Assembly (NCBI RefSeq): GCF_019263705.2
Contig: NZ_JADQDK010000001.1
Span: forward strand, 930,001 to 994,000
Length of the DNA: 64,000 nt
Direction: 5' to 3'
Origin: Pseudonocardia abyssalis
GTDB taxonomy: Bacteria > Actinomycetota > Actinomycetes > Mycobacteriales > Pseudonocardiaceae
Position numbers and translations under genes: made by a program. Each line of letters opens with the position of its first letter. The first letter of the stretch is position 1. Below, piece after piece: positions 27,367-36,612 of the stretch. The notes beneath the pieces were generated by a model that ran no database searches, was not told the DNA's origin, and saw only the letters and a list, made by a program, of their open reading frames with translations.

Positions 27367-27454
27367 GTCCCGCAGTCTCACATACCCGCCGGTAACCGGG
27401 AACGGCTCGCCTGTGCCGACGGCGGCCCGCGCGGGCCGCGGATAGGCTCGTCAC

Positions 27455-28510
27455 GTGAGCCTGGTCGACCGGATCCCCGCCGTGGCGCTGAACGTCGTCG
27501 ACAAGGCGGTCCGTGGCGGGGTCGCCGACCTGCGGCGGATGCCCCGCGACGCGATCACCGGCTCCCCGGCCGCCACGCTGTACCGCTACCGCCCGCTGGC
27601 CGGCGTGCCCCTGCTCGACGCCCCGCCGGTGCTGCTCGTGCCACCGCTGGGCGCCCCCGACTTCGCCTACGACCTGCGCCGCGGATGCTCGCTGGTGCAG
27701 CACCTGCTGGCCGCCGGCCGCACCGTGTTCCTCGTCGACTACGGCCCCATCCGCTTCGCCGACCGCGCGCTGGGCATGGAGCACTGGGTCGACGACGTGG
27801 TGCCCCGGGCGGTCCGCGACACGTGCGCGGAGACCGGGGCCGACGGCGTCGACCTGCTGGGGTGGTCGCTCGGCGGGATCTTCTGCCTGCTCGCCACCGC
27901 CGCCGACGTGACGCTGCCGATCCACACCCTGTCGGTGATCGGCAGCCCGATCGACATCGCCGCGGTGCCGCTGGTGGCTCCGCTGCGCCCGCTCGCGGCC
28001 GTCACCGGTGGGCTCGGTCTCTCCGCGGTGTACCAGGCCATCGGCAGCTTCCCGGCCCCGCTGGTGAGCTGGGCGTTCCAGCTGACGGCGGTCGACCGGC
28101 TGGTCACCAAGCCGTTGACGATCCTCTCGCGGCTCGACGACCGCGACTGTCTGGCCCAGATCGAGGCCGTCGACCACATGATGACGCACATGCACGGCTA
28201 CCCCGGCCGCGTGTTCGGGCAGATCTACCACCTGCTGCTGCGCAGCAACGACCTCGCCGACGGCACCCTCGACCTCGCCGGGCGGACCATCGCGCTCAAG
28301 GAGATCGACGTGCCGGTGCTGGTCGTCGGCGGGGAGAGCGACGTGATCGCGCCGCTGGCGGCCGTCGAGCGGGTGGCCGACCTGCTCACCGGCGCTCCGG
28401 ACGTGCGGTTCGAGAGCGCACCCGGCGGCCACCTCGGCGTCCTCACCGGCCGGCGCGCCCGCACGTCGACCTGGGTGTACCTCGACGAGTTCCTGACCGA
28501 GCACGCCTGA
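27455..28510 (+). CDS. alpha/beta hydrolase, PHA-synthase (PhaC)-like
   Basis: A 351-aa alpha/beta-fold enzyme resembling the PhaC superfamily: PPVLLVPPLGAPDFAYDLRR, FLVDYGPIRFADRALGMEHW, nucleophile elbow GWSLGG, acid VVGGESDVIAP and GGHLGVLTG for the His. True PHA synthases have Cys at the nucleophile; here it is Ser, so a lipase, thioesterase or acyltransferase role is more likely than polymer synthesis. GTG start 6 nt after TAGGCT (leaderless). Shares its upstream region with the divergent acyl-CoA dehydrogenase. Confidence 0.85.
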   Translation: MSLVDRIPAVALNVVDKAVRGGVADLRRMPRDAITGSPAATLYRYRPLAGVPLLDAPPVLLVPPLGAPDFAYDLRRGCSLVQHLLAAGRTVFLVDYGPIRFADRALGMEHWVDDVVPRAVRDTCAETGADGVDLLGWSLGGIFCLLATAADVTLPIHTLSVIGSPIDIAAVPLVAPLRPLAAVTGGLGLSAVYQAIGSFPAPLVSWAFQLTAVDRLVTKPLTILSRLDDRDCLAQIEAVDHMMTHMHGYPGRVFGQIYHLLLRSNDLADGTLDLAGRTIALKEIDVPVLVVGGESDVIAPLAAVERVADLLTGAPDVRFESAPGGHLGVLTGRRARTSTWVYLDEFLTEHA

Positions 28511-28543
28511 GTCGCGCCGGCCCGTTCGGGGTACAACGGGGGC

Positions 28544-29518
28544 ATGCGCCATCTCGACATCGCCACCGCCAAGCCCTACTCCGTGATCGGCCTGGGCACG
28601 TGGCAGTTCGGCTCCCGGGAATGGGGCTACGGCACCGACTACGCCGACGGCGAGGCAGCGAAGATCGTCGCACGGGCGCGGGAGCTGGGGATCACGGTGT
28701 TCGACACCGCCGAGGTCTACGGCTTCGGGCGCAGCGAGCGGATCCTCGGGCAGGCACTGGCGGACTCCGGCGGCACCGACGACGTCGTCGTGGCGTCGAA
28801 GGTCTTCCCGGTCATGCCGACGGCCGCGATCGTGCAGCAGCGCGGGGTGGCGAGCGCACAGCGGCTCGGCGTGCAGCAGATCGACCTCTACCAGGTGCAC
28901 CAGCCCAACCCGGTCGTCGGCGACGCCACGACGATGCGCGGGATGCAGGCGCTGCGCGACGTCGGCGTGATCGACGAGGTGGGGGTCTCGAACTACTCCC
29001 TCAAGCGCTGGCAGCGGGCCGAGGGGGCGCGCGGCGGGCAGCGGATCCTGTCCAACCAGGTGCAGTTCAGCCTGGTCTCTCGAGACCCGATGGCCGAGAT
29101 GCTGCCGTGGGCGCAGCGCACCGGCCACATCGTGATGGCCTACAGCCCGCTCGCCCAGGGCCTGCTGTCGGGCCGCTACGGCGCCGACCACCGCCCGACG
29201 GGCGGGATCCGGGCGACCAACGCGATGTTCCTGCCCGAGAACATGACGGCCGCCGCGCCGCTGCTCGACCTGCTGCGCGACGTCGCATCGGCCCACGACG
29301 CCACGCCCGCCCAGATCGCGCTGGCGTGGCTGGTGTACTTCCCGAACGTCGTCGCGATCCCGGGGGCGTCGAGCGTCGCCCAGGTGGAGCGGAACGCGGC
29401 GGCCGCCGACATCGTCCTGACCGGGTCCGAGCACGGGGCGCTGACCGCCGCCGCGGAGGCGTTCCACCCGACGACCGGCCTCTCGGCCCTGCCCGGACTG
29501 GTGCGGGCCCGCCGCTGA
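28544..29518 (+). CDS. aldo/keto reductase
   Basis: NADPH-dependent oxidoreductase of the AKR (beta/alpha)8 barrel family, 324 aa. The catalytic tetrad is visible: Asp and Tyr in VFDTAEVYGFGRSE, Lys in VVVASKVFP and His in YQVHQPNP. The cofactor end shows NQVQFSLVSRD, YSPLAQGLLSGRYG and IPGASSVAQVERN. Substrate unknown. The ATG follows TACAAC by 6 nt, an imperfect leaderless -10. It is 33 bp downstream of the hydrolase gene. Confidence 0.92.
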   Translation: MRHLDIATAKPYSVIGLGTWQFGSREWGYGTDYADGEAAKIVARARELGITVFDTAEVYGFGRSERILGQALADSGGTDDVVVASKVFPVMPTAAIVQQRGVASAQRLGVQQIDLYQVHQPNPVVGDATTMRGMQALRDVGVIDEVGVSNYSLKRWQRAEGARGGQRILSNQVQFSLVSRDPMAEMLPWAQRTGHIVMAYSPLAQGLLSGRYGADHRPTGGIRATNAMFLPENMTAAAPLLDLLRDVASAHDATPAQIALAWLVYFPNVVAIPGASSVAQVERNAAAADIVLTGSEHGALTAAAEAFHPTTGLSALPGLVRARR

Positions 29519-29522
29519 CCCC

Positions 29523-29572
29523 TTGACGCAACTGATCGGTTGCCATACGTTTCATGGCAACCGATCAGTTGC
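29523..29572 (+). promoter_or_regulatory. promoter with twin palindromic operators for the SRPBCC-ArsR operon
   Basis: A canonical promoter: TTGACG (29523-29528), 17-nt spacer, TACGTT (29546-29551). GCAACTGATCGGTTGC (29528-29543) fills the spacer and its inverse, GCAACCGATCAGTTGC (29557-29572), follows the -10. Each 16-mer is itself a near-palindrome with GCAAC/GTTGC ends, and together they form a 19-bp inverted repeat. Best read as two sites for the ArsR repressor encoded in the operon. Confidence 0.8.
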
Positions 29573-29589
29573 TATCTGCGGAGGCAGTC

Positions 29590-30021
29590 ATGGGGTTCCC
29601 CGACCGGATCGAACGGGTCGTCGAGATCGACCGGCCACCGGCCGCGGTGTGGACCGCGCTCACCTCGGCCGACGGGCTCGCCGCCTGGTTCGGTCAGCGG
29701 GCCGCGATCGACCTGCGCCCCGGCGGCACCGCGAGCATGAGCTGGGACGGTGGGCACGGCGTCGAGATGCGGGTGGAACGGGTGGAGGAGCCGAGCGTCT
29801 TCGCCTTCACCTGGCCGCTGGAGCACCTGCCCGCCGACGACCCGCGCCGCACCTACGTCGAGTTCACCCTGGAGCCGACCGACGGCGGCACGCGGCTGAC
29901 CGTCGTCGAGACCGGGTTCGCCCAGCTCCCGGACGCCGAGCACCGCATCGAGCACGACAGCCACGTCCAGGGCTGGGCGAGCGAGCTGGGTGAGCTGGTC
30001 GAGCACCTCCGTGCCGCCTGA
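29590..30021 (+). CDS. SRPBCC (AHSA1-like) ligand-binding domain protein
   Basis: A 143-aa START/Bet v1-like fold protein of the AHSA1 type: RIERVVEIDRPPAAVWTALT, ADGLAAWFG, FAFTWPLEHLPADD, YVEFTLEPTDGGTRLTVVET and GWASELGELVEHL. Such proteins bind small hydrophobic molecules and often sit with an ArsR regulator, perhaps sensing or binding the inducer. The ATG at 29590 is chosen for its GGAGG site; an in-frame ATG at 29554 lies within the operator. First gene of a three-gene operon. Confidence 0.88.
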   Translation: MGFPDRIERVVEIDRPPAAVWTALTSADGLAAWFGQRAAIDLRPGGTASMSWDGGHGVEMRVERVEEPSVFAFTWPLEHLPADDPRRTYVEFTLEPTDGGTRLTVVETGFAQLPDAEHRIEHDSHVQGWASELGELVEHLRAA

Positions 30022-30364
30022 CCCCGATCTCGAGGCGACCGCCGAGCAGGTCTTCGTCGCCCTCGCCGACCCGAGCCGCCGGGCCGTGCTGGCCGCGCTC
30101 GCAGGGTACGGCCCCGCCACGGCGACCGACCTGGCCGGGCGGCTGCCGATCACGCGGCAGGCGATCGCCAAGCACCTGGCCCTGCTGGCCGGGGCCGGGC
30201 TCGTCGCGGCCGAGCCGGGGGAGCGCCGCCGCGTCCGCTACCGCCTGCGCTCCGCCCCGATGCGGGTCGCGCAGCAGTTCCTCGCCGCGCTGGCCCGTGA
30301 CTGGGACGGCCGGCTCGACGCACTGACCGACCACCTGACGAGCGAAGGAACCGATCATGAGTGA
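30011..30364 (+). CDS. ArsR-family transcriptional regulator
   Basis: A 117-aa winged-helix repressor: TAEQVFVALADPSRRAVLAA, the recognition helix region LPITRQAIAKHLALLAGAGL and the wing VAAEPGERRRVRYRLR. It lacks the Cys metal motif (ELCVCDL) of ArsR/SmtB metal sensors, so it belongs to the non-metal group usually paired with SRPBCC proteins. GTG start overlapping the SRPBCC stop by 11 nt. It is the obvious candidate to bind the twin palindromes at the operon promoter. Confidence 0.92.
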   Translation: MPPDPDLEATAEQVFVALADPSRRAVLAALAGYGPATATDLAGRLPITRQAIAKHLALLAGAGLVAAEPGERRRVRYRLRSAPMRVAQQFLAALARDWDGRLDALTDHLTSEGTDHE

Positions 30365-31082
30365 GCTGCCCGCGGTGACCGACCGCGCCACCTGGCAGGC
30401 CGAACTCGACGCCCTGCTGGTGCGCGAGAAGTCCCACACCCGCGCCGGCGACGCGATCGCCGCGGCCCGCCGCCGCCTGCCGATGGTGGAGGTCGACGCC
30501 GGCCTCAGCCTCACCGGCCCGGACGGGCCCGTGCCGCTGGCGGAGGTGTTCGAGGGCCGGAGCCAGCTGATCGCCTACTTCCAGATGTGGCACGACGACA
30601 CCCCCGCGGCCGGGCAGTGCGTGGGCTGCACGTTCTTCAACGGGCAGGTCCGCGAGCTGTCGTACCTGCACGCCTGCGACGTCACCTACGCCACGTTCTG
30701 CCACGGGCCCTACGCCGAGAGCGTCCGCTACCGCGACTTCATGGGCTGGGACGTGCCCTGGTACTCGGTGCGCGACGCCGCCGGGGCGCTGCACGCCGGC
30801 CGATGGGAGGTCCTGATGGTCTGCTACCTGCGCGTCGGCGACCGGGTGTTCGAGACCTACCGGACCGGTGGTCGCGGCATCGAGGTGATGGCGCCGACGC
30901 TCGCGCTGCTGGACATGACCGCCCTCGGCCGGCAGGAGACCTGGCAGGACTCACCGTCGGGGCGTCCGCAACGGTGGGATGCGTCCACAGGAGAGCAGTT
31001 GCGCGTCGGTGGACGGCCCACCGCGCAGTGGCCGCGCGTGGCCGCCGGGTACCGCGACGACCTCGTCGTCACTCCGATGTGA
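30357..31082 (+). CDS. DUF899 thioredoxin-like protein
   Basis: A 241-aa protein of the DUF899 family (thioredoxin-fold, predicted cytosolic): LDALLVREKSHTRAGDAIAA, ARRRLPMVEVDAGLSLTGPD, FQMWHDDTPAAGQCVGCTFF with a CxxC, FMGWDVPWYSVRD and the C-terminal WPRVAAGYRDDL. A redox or dehalogenase-like role has been suggested for the family, but no activity is established to my knowledge. ATG with AAGGA 7 nt upstream, overlapping the ArsR stop; the three genes form one unit. Confidence 0.88.
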   Translation: MSELPAVTDRATWQAELDALLVREKSHTRAGDAIAAARRRLPMVEVDAGLSLTGPDGPVPLAEVFEGRSQLIAYFQMWHDDTPAAGQCVGCTFFNGQVRELSYLHACDVTYATFCHGPYAESVRYRDFMGWDVPWYSVRDAAGALHAGRWEVLMVCYLRVGDRVFETYRTGGRGIEVMAPTLALLDMTALGRQETWQDSPSGRPQRWDASTGEQLRVGGRPTAQWPRVAAGYRDDLVVTPM

Positions 31083-31142
31083 CGAATCAGCCCACATCAA
31101 CGGGGTGGGCAGTGCGGCACCGGGGTACTAGCGTCGCTCGAC

Positions 31143-32537
31143 ATGAGCGCCGGGCTGCACGTCACCTCCCCGCCCACCGTCCCCCGCGCCGTGCACGACG
31201 CCGCCGTCGCCGAGCTCGTACGGCAGTACCGGGCCGTGCCGCCGGGGGAGCGGGTGCGTCTGGGCAAGCGCACGTCGAACCTGTTCCGGTTCGGTACCGC
31301 CGGTGCCGACGACCGCAGGCTCGACACGTCCGCGTTCACCGGGGTGATCGAGGTCGACCCCGTCGCGCGCACCGCGCAGGTGCAGGGCATGACCACCTAC
31401 GAGCACCTCGTCGACGTCACGCTCGCGCACGGCCTGATGCCGCTGGTCGTCCCGCAGCTCAAGACGATCACCCTGGGTGGGGCCGTGACGGGGCTGGGGA
31501 TCGAGTCGACGTCGTTCCGGCACGGGCTGCCGCACGAGTCGGTGCGCGAGATGGACGTGCTGCTGCCGAGCGGGGAGCTGGTCACCGCGCGGCCCGACGG
31601 CGAGCACGCCGACCTGTTCGCCGGGTTCGCCAACTCCTACGCCACGCTCGGCTACGCGCTGCGCCTCGAGATCGACCTGCTGCCCGTCATGCCCTACGTG
31701 CGGCTGGAGCACCACCGGGTGCCGACGGGGAAGCTCGTCGAGGCGATCGAGGAGGCGTGCTCCGGGCCCGCCGACTTCGTCGACGGCGTCGTGTTCACCC
31801 GTGACGAGCAGTACCTGACGCTGGCGTACCTGACCGAGGACCCCGGCCCCGGAGTCAGCGACTACACCGGCCAGCAGGTGTTCTACAAGTCCGTGCGCGA
31901 GCGCACCGTCGACCACCTGACGATCCACGACTACCTGTGGCGCTGGGACACCGACTGGTTCTGGTGCTCCGCGGCGCTCGGGGCGCAGCACCCGCTGGTC
32001 CGGCGCGTGTGGCCGGGCCGCCTCCGCCGGTCCGACGTGTACCGCCGGATCGTCGCGCTCGACCGCCGCACGCGCTTCTCCTCCCGGATCCGCAGCCTGC
32101 TTCGGCAGCCCCAGGAGGAGCCGGTGATCCAGGACGTCGAGATCCCGGTGGGGCGGCTGCCCGAGTTCCTCGACGCGTTCCAGCGCGACGTCGGCATCGA
32201 GCCGGTGTGGCTGTGCCCGCTGAGGCTGCGCGTCATGGAGGACGGATCGAGCCGCACCTGGCCGCTGTACCCGATGCAGCCCCACGAGCTGTACGTCAAC
32301 GTGGGGTTCTGGTCGACGGTGCCCGAGGTCCCGGGCGACCCGGAGGGCCACAACAGACGCGTGGAGGGGCTGGTCGCCGAGCTCGGCGGCCACAAGTCGC
32401 TGTACTCCACGGTGCACTACGACGAGCCTGAGTTCTGGCAGCACTACAACGGGCCCGCCTACCGGACGCTCAAGGATCGCTACGACCCGGACGGCAGGCT
32501 GCCCGACCTCTACACCAAGGTCACGGGGAGGCCATGA
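31143..32537 (+). CDS. tmsA: FAD-linked oxidoreductase of 10-methyl fatty acid synthesis (TmsA/BfaA-like)
   Basis: A 464-aa FAD-binding oxidoreductase related to DHCR24 and Rv0449c. N-terminal PCMH-type FAD domain: VRLGKRTSNLFR, FTGVIEVDPVARTAQVQGMT, LGGAVTGLGIESTSFRHGL and DLFAGFANSYATLGYALR. The C-terminal half is DHCR24-like, ending in AYRTLKDRYDPDGRLPDLY. Paired with the methyltransferase that follows (4-nt overlap), it is expected to reduce the 10-methylene fatty acyl intermediate to the 10-methyl (tuberculostearic-type) chain. ATG 8 nt after TAGCGT, so probably leaderless. Confidence 0.88.
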   Translation: MSAGLHVTSPPTVPRAVHDAAVAELVRQYRAVPPGERVRLGKRTSNLFRFGTAGADDRRLDTSAFTGVIEVDPVARTAQVQGMTTYEHLVDVTLAHGLMPLVVPQLKTITLGGAVTGLGIESTSFRHGLPHESVREMDVLLPSGELVTARPDGEHADLFAGFANSYATLGYALRLEIDLLPVMPYVRLEHHRVPTGKLVEAIEEACSGPADFVDGVVFTRDEQYLTLAYLTEDPGPGVSDYTGQQVFYKSVRERTVDHLTIHDYLWRWDTDWFWCSAALGAQHPLVRRVWPGRLRRSDVYRRIVALDRRTRFSSRIRSLLRQPQEEPVIQDVEIPVGRLPEFLDAFQRDVGIEPVWLCPLRLRVMEDGSSRTWPLYPMQPHELYVNVGFWSTVPEVPGDPEGHNRRVEGLVAELGGHKSLYSTVHYDEPEFWQHYNGPAYRTLKDRYDPDGRLPDLYTKVTGRP

Positions 32538-33763
32538 TGCAGGTCGCAGAGATCATCTCGAGTGTCCTCGGTGCCGACGTACCGGTGCGGATCATCGGCT
32601 ACGACGGCAGCAAGGCGGGGCCCGACAGCGCCGAGGCGGCGATCCGGATCACCTCACCGCGGGCGATGGCCCGGCTGGTGACGGCACCGGGCACGCTCGG
32701 GCTCGCGCGCGGGTACGTCACGGGGGAGATCGAGGTCGAGGGCGAGCTCTACGGGATCCTCGCCGCGATGCCGGACGTGATCCTGCACGACATCTCGCGC
32801 GCCCAGCGGGTGAAGCTGGCGCGCCAGCTCGTGCCGGTGTGGCTCAAGCACCGGATGCCGCCGCCGGAGTTCGAGTTCGTCCCGCCGGGCCGGCTGCACT
32901 CCAGGGCGCGCGACCGCAAGGTCATCTCGCACCACTACGACGTCTCCAACACCTTCTACGAGTGGGTGCTCGGCCCGTCGATGGCCTACACCTGCGCGGT
33001 CTACCCGACCGCCACGGCGACCCTCGAGGAGGCGCAGGCAGAAAAGCACGAGCTGGTGTCGCAGAAGCTCGCGCTGGCACCGGGCATGCGCCTGCTCGAC
33101 GTCGGCTGCGGCTGGGGCGGCATGGTCATGCACGCGGCAGCGGAGCACGGCGTCAAGGCGCTCGGGGTGACGCTGTCGGCGAACCAGGCCGCGTGGGCGC
33201 AGGCCGAGATCACCCGCCGTGGTCTCGACGACCTCGCCGAGGTGCGCCACGTCGACTACCGCGACGCCCCGGAGACCGAGTTCGACGCGATCAGCTCGAT
33301 CGGGCTCACCGAGCACATCGGGCGCGCGCAGCTGCCGAGCTACTTCGCCTCGCTGCACGCGCGCCTCAAGCCCGGCGGACGGCTGCTCAACCACTGCATC
33401 ACCGAGTCGCGCACGCCCGCCCGCCGGCTCGACCCCTTCATCGGCCGCTACATCTTCCCCGACGGCGAGCTGCACACCGTCGGCCACGTGATCGGCACGA
33501 TGAACGACGCCGGGTTCGAGATCCGCCACGAGGAGAACTTCCGCGAGCACTACGCGCGGACGCTGCACGGGTGGGGCGACAACCTGGAGGCGCACTGGGA
33601 CGAGGCCGTCGCGGAGGTCGGCATCGGCAAGGCGAAGGTGTGGCGGCTCTACATGGCCGCGTGCCGGCTCGGGTTCGAGCGCGACAACATCCAGCTGCAC
33701 CAGGTGCTCGGGGAGCGGGTGCACGGGGACGGCCGTTCCGGCTTCCCGCTGCGGGGGTGGTAG
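32534..33763 (+). CDS. tmsB: SAM-dependent fatty acyl methyltransferase (TmsB/BfaB-like, Cfa family)
   Basis: A 409-aa cyclopropane-fatty-acid-synthase-family methyltransferase. The N-terminal SCP2-like region is ITSPRAMARLVTAPGTLGLA, followed by RGYVTGEIEVEG. The core shows VISHHYDVSNTFYEWVLGPS, SAM motif LLDVGCGWGGMVMHAA, LGVTLSANQAAWAQ and ISSIGLTEHIGRAQLPSYF. It methylenates oleoyl chains of phospholipids; with the upstream reductase the product would be 10-methyl-stearoyl chains. Resembles UfaA1 (Rv0447c). Translationally coupled to the reductase. Confidence 0.9.
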   Translation: MMQVAEIISSVLGADVPVRIIGYDGSKAGPDSAEAAIRITSPRAMARLVTAPGTLGLARGYVTGEIEVEGELYGILAAMPDVILHDISRAQRVKLARQLVPVWLKHRMPPPEFEFVPPGRLHSRARDRKVISHHYDVSNTFYEWVLGPSMAYTCAVYPTATATLEEAQAEKHELVSQKLALAPGMRLLDVGCGWGGMVMHAAAEHGVKALGVTLSANQAAWAQAEITRRGLDDLAEVRHVDYRDAPETEFDAISSIGLTEHIGRAQLPSYFASLHARLKPGGRLLNHCITESRTPARRLDPFIGRYIFPDGELHTVGHVIGTMNDAGFEIRHEENFREHYARTLHGWGDNLEAHWDEAVAEVGIGKAKVWRLYMAACRLGFERDNIQLHQVLGERVHGDGRSGFPLRGW

Positions 33764-33772
33764 GACTCCTCC

Positions 33773-35167
33773 GTGCCCGACCGACTCTCACCGCTGGACG
33801 CGTCGTTCCTCTACGCCGAGCACGACACGACGGCGATGCACGTCGGCGGGGTGATGACGTTCGAGCCCCGTGAGGGGTTCGACGTCGATGCGCTCGTCGC
33901 GCTGATCGGGCGACGGCTCGGGCTGGTGCCGCGCTACCGCCAGAAGGTGCGCGAGGTGCCGGGCCGGCTCGGGCTGCCGGTGTGGGTCGACGACCCTGAG
34001 TTCGACCTCGCCTACCACGTCCGGCGCTCCGCGCTCGCCGCGCCGGGCACCGAGGAGGTCCTGCACGAGCTGGTCGGGCGGCTGCTGTCGCGCCGGCTCG
34101 ACCGCTCGCGCCCGCTGTGGGAGATCTACCTGGTCGAGGGCCTGGCCGACGGGCGGCTCGCGGTGGTCACGAAGACCCACCACGCGATGGTCGACGGGCT
34201 CGCGTCCGTCGACATCGGGGCGGTGCTGCTCGACCTCACCCCCGAACCCCGGGAGACCCCCGACGACGAGTGGCGGCCCGCGCGCGAGCCGTGGGGCCTG
34301 GAGCTGGCGGCGTCGGCGGTGCTCGACACCATGCGCCGCCCGCAGCTCGCCCTCGACGTGACCGGCCGGATCCTCGGCGACGTCCGCTACGCCGCCACCG
34401 CGGTCGGGCGCACGGTCGAGGCCGCGCTCGACACCGGGCGCACCGCAGCCCGCACCCGTCCGGTGCACCCGCTCAACGCCGTCACCGGGTCGCAGCGCCG
34501 CTACGGCACCGCGCGCACCCCGCTCGCCGAGCACCGCGCCGTCCGCAGGGCGCACGGCGGAACCGTCAACGACGTGGTGCTCGCCGTCGTCGCCGGGGGG
34601 CTGCGACGCTGGATGATCAGCCGCGGTGAGCCGCTGACCCACCACACGACCGTCCGCGCGCTGGTGCCGGTCTCGGTGCGGGCGCGGTCCGGCGCCTCGG
34701 GGTCGGGTGCGGGCAACAGCATCTCCGCGTACTTCGTCGACCTGCCGGTGGCCGAGGAGGACCCGGTGGCCCGGCTCGCCGCGGTCCGCGGGGCGATGGA
34801 GGCGCACAAGCGCGGCGGGCGCGCCGTCGGAGCCGCCCGGCTGATCGGGCTCGTGGGACTCGCCCCGCCGGTCGTGCACAGCCTCGCCGCGCGGCTGACC
34901 AGCCAGTACTCCAGCCGGCTCTACAACGTGCTGATCACGAACGTGCCCGGCCCGCCCCGCCCGCTCTACGCGCTGGGCGCGCGGATGGCCGACATGTTCC
35001 CGGTGGTCCCGCTGGCCGGCGGGCAGGCCGTCGCGATCGGGGTGACGTCCTACGACGGGGCGATGCACTACGGGCTCACCGCCGACCGCGACGCGATGCC
35101 GGACGTCGCCGTGCTCGCCGCCGCACTGCGCGACTCACTCGCCGAACTGGTCGCGACCATCCCCTGA
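33773..35167 (+). CDS. wax ester synthase/diacylglycerol acyltransferase (WS/DGAT)
   Basis: A 464-aa bifunctional acyltransferase that makes triacylglycerol or wax esters from acyl-CoA. The catalytic HHxxxDG motif is intact (KTHHAMVDG, around residue 138), preceded by LSPLDASFLYAEH and PLWEIYLVEGL. Later family motifs include GGTVNDVVLAVVAGGLRRWM, YNVLITNVPGPPRPLY and LTADRDAMPDVAVL. GTG start 10 bp after tmsB, so it completes a three-gene lipid operon. Branched acyl chains made by TmsAB may end up in storage lipids; this is inference from context. Confidence 0.92.
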   Translation: MPDRLSPLDASFLYAEHDTTAMHVGGVMTFEPREGFDVDALVALIGRRLGLVPRYRQKVREVPGRLGLPVWVDDPEFDLAYHVRRSALAAPGTEEVLHELVGRLLSRRLDRSRPLWEIYLVEGLADGRLAVVTKTHHAMVDGLASVDIGAVLLDLTPEPRETPDDEWRPAREPWGLELAASAVLDTMRRPQLALDVTGRILGDVRYAATAVGRTVEAALDTGRTAARTRPVHPLNAVTGSQRRYGTARTPLAEHRAVRRAHGGTVNDVVLAVVAGGLRRWMISRGEPLTHHTTVRALVPVSVRARSGASGSGAGNSISAYFVDLPVAEEDPVARLAAVRGAMEAHKRGGRAVGAARLIGLVGLAPPVVHSLAARLTSQYSSRLYNVLITNVPGPPRPLYALGARMADMFPVVPLAGGQAVAIGVTSYDGAMHYGLTADRDAMPDVAVLAAALRDSLAELVATIP

Positions 35168-35212
35168 CGGACCAGTCGGCTGCCGCCGTTCGGAGCACGG
35201 CATAGTGCGTGG

Positions 35213-36133
35213 ATGGACATCGACGTTCACCCGCTCGGCGCCACCGACCTGGACGTCGCCGACGAGATCTTCCGGGACGCCTTCGGCACGTTCCTCGGAT
35301 CCGACGTGTTCGGCGACACCGACCTGCTGCGCACCCGGTTCCGCGCGGGGCACACCACCGTCCTCGGGGCGTACCACGGCAGCGACCTGGTGGGGTCGAA
35401 CGTGGTCTCGCGCTGGGGCGACGTCGGCTGGTTCGGGCCGCTCTCGGTCGCCCCGAAGCTGTGGGACGCCGGCGTCGGGTCGCGGCTGATGGTGGCCACG
35501 ATGGAGGTGTTCGCCGACTGGGGCGTGACGCACCAGGGCCTGTTCACCTTCGCGCACAGCCCCCGCCACCACGGGCTCTACCAGAAGTTCGGCTTCTGGC
35601 CGAGGTTCCTCACCGCGATCATGTCGCGGCAGGTGACCGGCTCGGAGCCACCCGCAGGGCGGCTGCTCTCGGCGGCCGAGGACCGGGCCGCGGCCGTCGC
35701 GGGGTGCCTCGCGGTGACCGACGCACTGCACGCGGGCCTGGACGTCACGGGCGAGATCGGGTCCGTGCTCGACCAGGGGCTCGGCGACGTCGTGCTGGTC
35801 GGCGACCCCGACGCACCCTCCGGGCTCGCCGTCTGCCACACCGGCGCGGGCTCGGAGGCCGGCACCGGGATCGCGTTCGTCAAGTTCGCCGCGGTCACGC
35901 CCGGCCCGCAGGCCCGCGACGCGTTCGACAGCCTGCTGGCCGCGTGCCAGGGCTGGGCGGCCGCGGCGGGGGCCCGGCGGCTGGTGGCGGGCGTCAACAC
36001 CGGCCGGCACGACGCCTACCGCCACCTGCTCGCGAGCGGCTTCCGCACGGACACCCCCGGCGTCACGATGCACCGCCCGAACGGTCCCGGTTACGACCGC
36101 CCGGACGCCTACGTCCTCGACGACTGGCGCTGA
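35213..36133 (+). CDS. GNAT-family N-acetyltransferase
   Basis: A 306-aa protein with a clear N-terminal GNAT domain: acetyl-CoA site WFGPLSVAPKLWDAGVGSRL, then MEVFADWGVTHQGLFTFAHS and YQKFGFWPRF. A second, degenerate GNAT half covers about residues 165-300 (FDSLLAACQGWAAAAGARRL and HDAYRHLLASGFRTD), so it is a two-domain GNAT. Substrate unknown. The ATG is 6 nt after CATAGT, a possible leaderless -10. Convergent with the protein phosphatase gene. Confidence 0.88.
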   Translation: MDIDVHPLGATDLDVADEIFRDAFGTFLGSDVFGDTDLLRTRFRAGHTTVLGAYHGSDLVGSNVVSRWGDVGWFGPLSVAPKLWDAGVGSRLMVATMEVFADWGVTHQGLFTFAHSPRHHGLYQKFGFWPRFLTAIMSRQVTGSEPPAGRLLSAAEDRAAAVAGCLAVTDALHAGLDVTGEIGSVLDQGLGDVVLVGDPDAPSGLAVCHTGAGSEAGTGIAFVKFAAVTPGPQARDAFDSLLAACQGWAAAAGARRLVAGVNTGRHDAYRHLLASGFRTDTPGVTMHRPNGPGYDRPDAYVLDDWR

Positions 36134-36153
36134 CACGCCGCGGCGCCGCCGGG

Positions 36154-36612
<459 letters not shown>

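Noticed and set aside
27455..28510. Polyhydroxyalkanoate synthase
   Set aside because: Overall similarity to PhaC, but the nucleophile is Ser in GWSLGG rather than the Cys needed for polymer synthesis.
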